Shown: in pieces, positions 24,183 through 24,228 of the stretch
Position numbering within the stretch: position 1 is the stretch's first letter
How the letters are laid out: each line of letters opens with the position of its first letter
NCBI GenBank assembly: GCA_964523975.1
Contig: CAZGBM010000027.1
Location: 1-24,228, forward strand
DNA length: 24,228 bases
Direction of reading: 5' to 3'
Origin: JAFGHJ01 sp964523975
GTDB taxonomy: Bacteria; Hydrothermota; UBA3072
The notes under the pieces: generated by a model
Seen by the model: the letters and a program-made list of their open reading frames with translations, nothing else
What the model was told of the DNA's origin: nothing
The model's database searches: none
Program-made: the position numbers and the translations under genes

Positions 24183-24228
24183 TTACTTTTTTCTTCCATA
24201 TATCATTTTTTTTAATTTTTCAATATCT
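24183..24228 (-). CDS. Possible C-terminus of a gene entering from the right edge
   Basis: Read on the minus strand from the window edge, one frame gives DIEKLKKMIYGRKK followed by TAA at 24185-24183. A charged, basic helical end like this is typical of real C-termini. The adjoining 24050-24182 shows no gene. Only 14 codons are visible, so this is tentative. Confidence 0.3.
   Translation of the reverse strand, partial: DIEKLKKMIYGRKK

Overview
The window comes from a low-GC, Gram-negative-type bacterium. Two secreted proteins end in type IX-like (T9SS type A / FlgD-like) sorting domains and one of them carries a gingipain-family (C25) protease domain. With the abundant short-period intergenic repeats, this fits an FCB-related or uncultured candidate phylum (WOR-3/Stahlbacteria or Cloacimonadota-like). 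That placement is an inference from gene content; no rRNA or other phylogenetic marker was available.

Layout, left to right. 1-279: heptad-repeat intergenic DNA. 280-690 (-): ndk. 691-878: more heptad repeats and palindromes. 879-2024 (+): an AT-rich orphan membrane protein. 2025-2273: a convergent gap packed with repeats. 2274-11155 (-): a tightly packed operon read ftsE-ftsX-rnfC-rnfD-rnfG-rnfE-rnfA-mfd, in which every junction overlaps or is 1-2 nt apart. It links cell-division signalling, an ion-pumping Rnf electron-transport complex and transcription-coupled repair. rnfB, the ferredoxin-side subunit that normally adjoins rnfA, is absent and mfd occupies its place. rnfE has no usual start codon at the expected position; an ATA overlapping the rnfG stop fits best.

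11398-15712 (+): three genes coupled by 4-nt ATGA overlaps: a Trm112-like zinc protein, a 1234-residue secreted C25 protease with both catalytic residues, and a SLOG/TIGR00725 nucleotide-binding protein. 15713-16026: nonamer-repeat intergenic DNA ending in a good promoter. 16027-18549 (+): hom (homoserine dehydrogenase) followed directly by an NSS-family sodium symporter. 18597-19757 (-): a secreted protein of a conserved uncharacterised family. 19835-21832 (-): a membrane M48 metalloprotease with an N-terminal zf-TFIIB domain. 21833-22031: divergent promoters, an octamer tandem array and a palindrome. 22032-23273 (+): a BaiN/HI0933-family flavoprotein. 23352-24049 (+): an MNT/HEPN pair of toxin-antitoxin type with a near-consensus promoter. 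The right edge may hold the C-terminus of another minus-strand gene.

The most unusual points are the Rnf operon (missing rnfB, ftsEX and mfd as partners, ATA start, long RnfG tail) and the intergenic spacers built from degenerate 7-, 8- and 9-bp tandem units.
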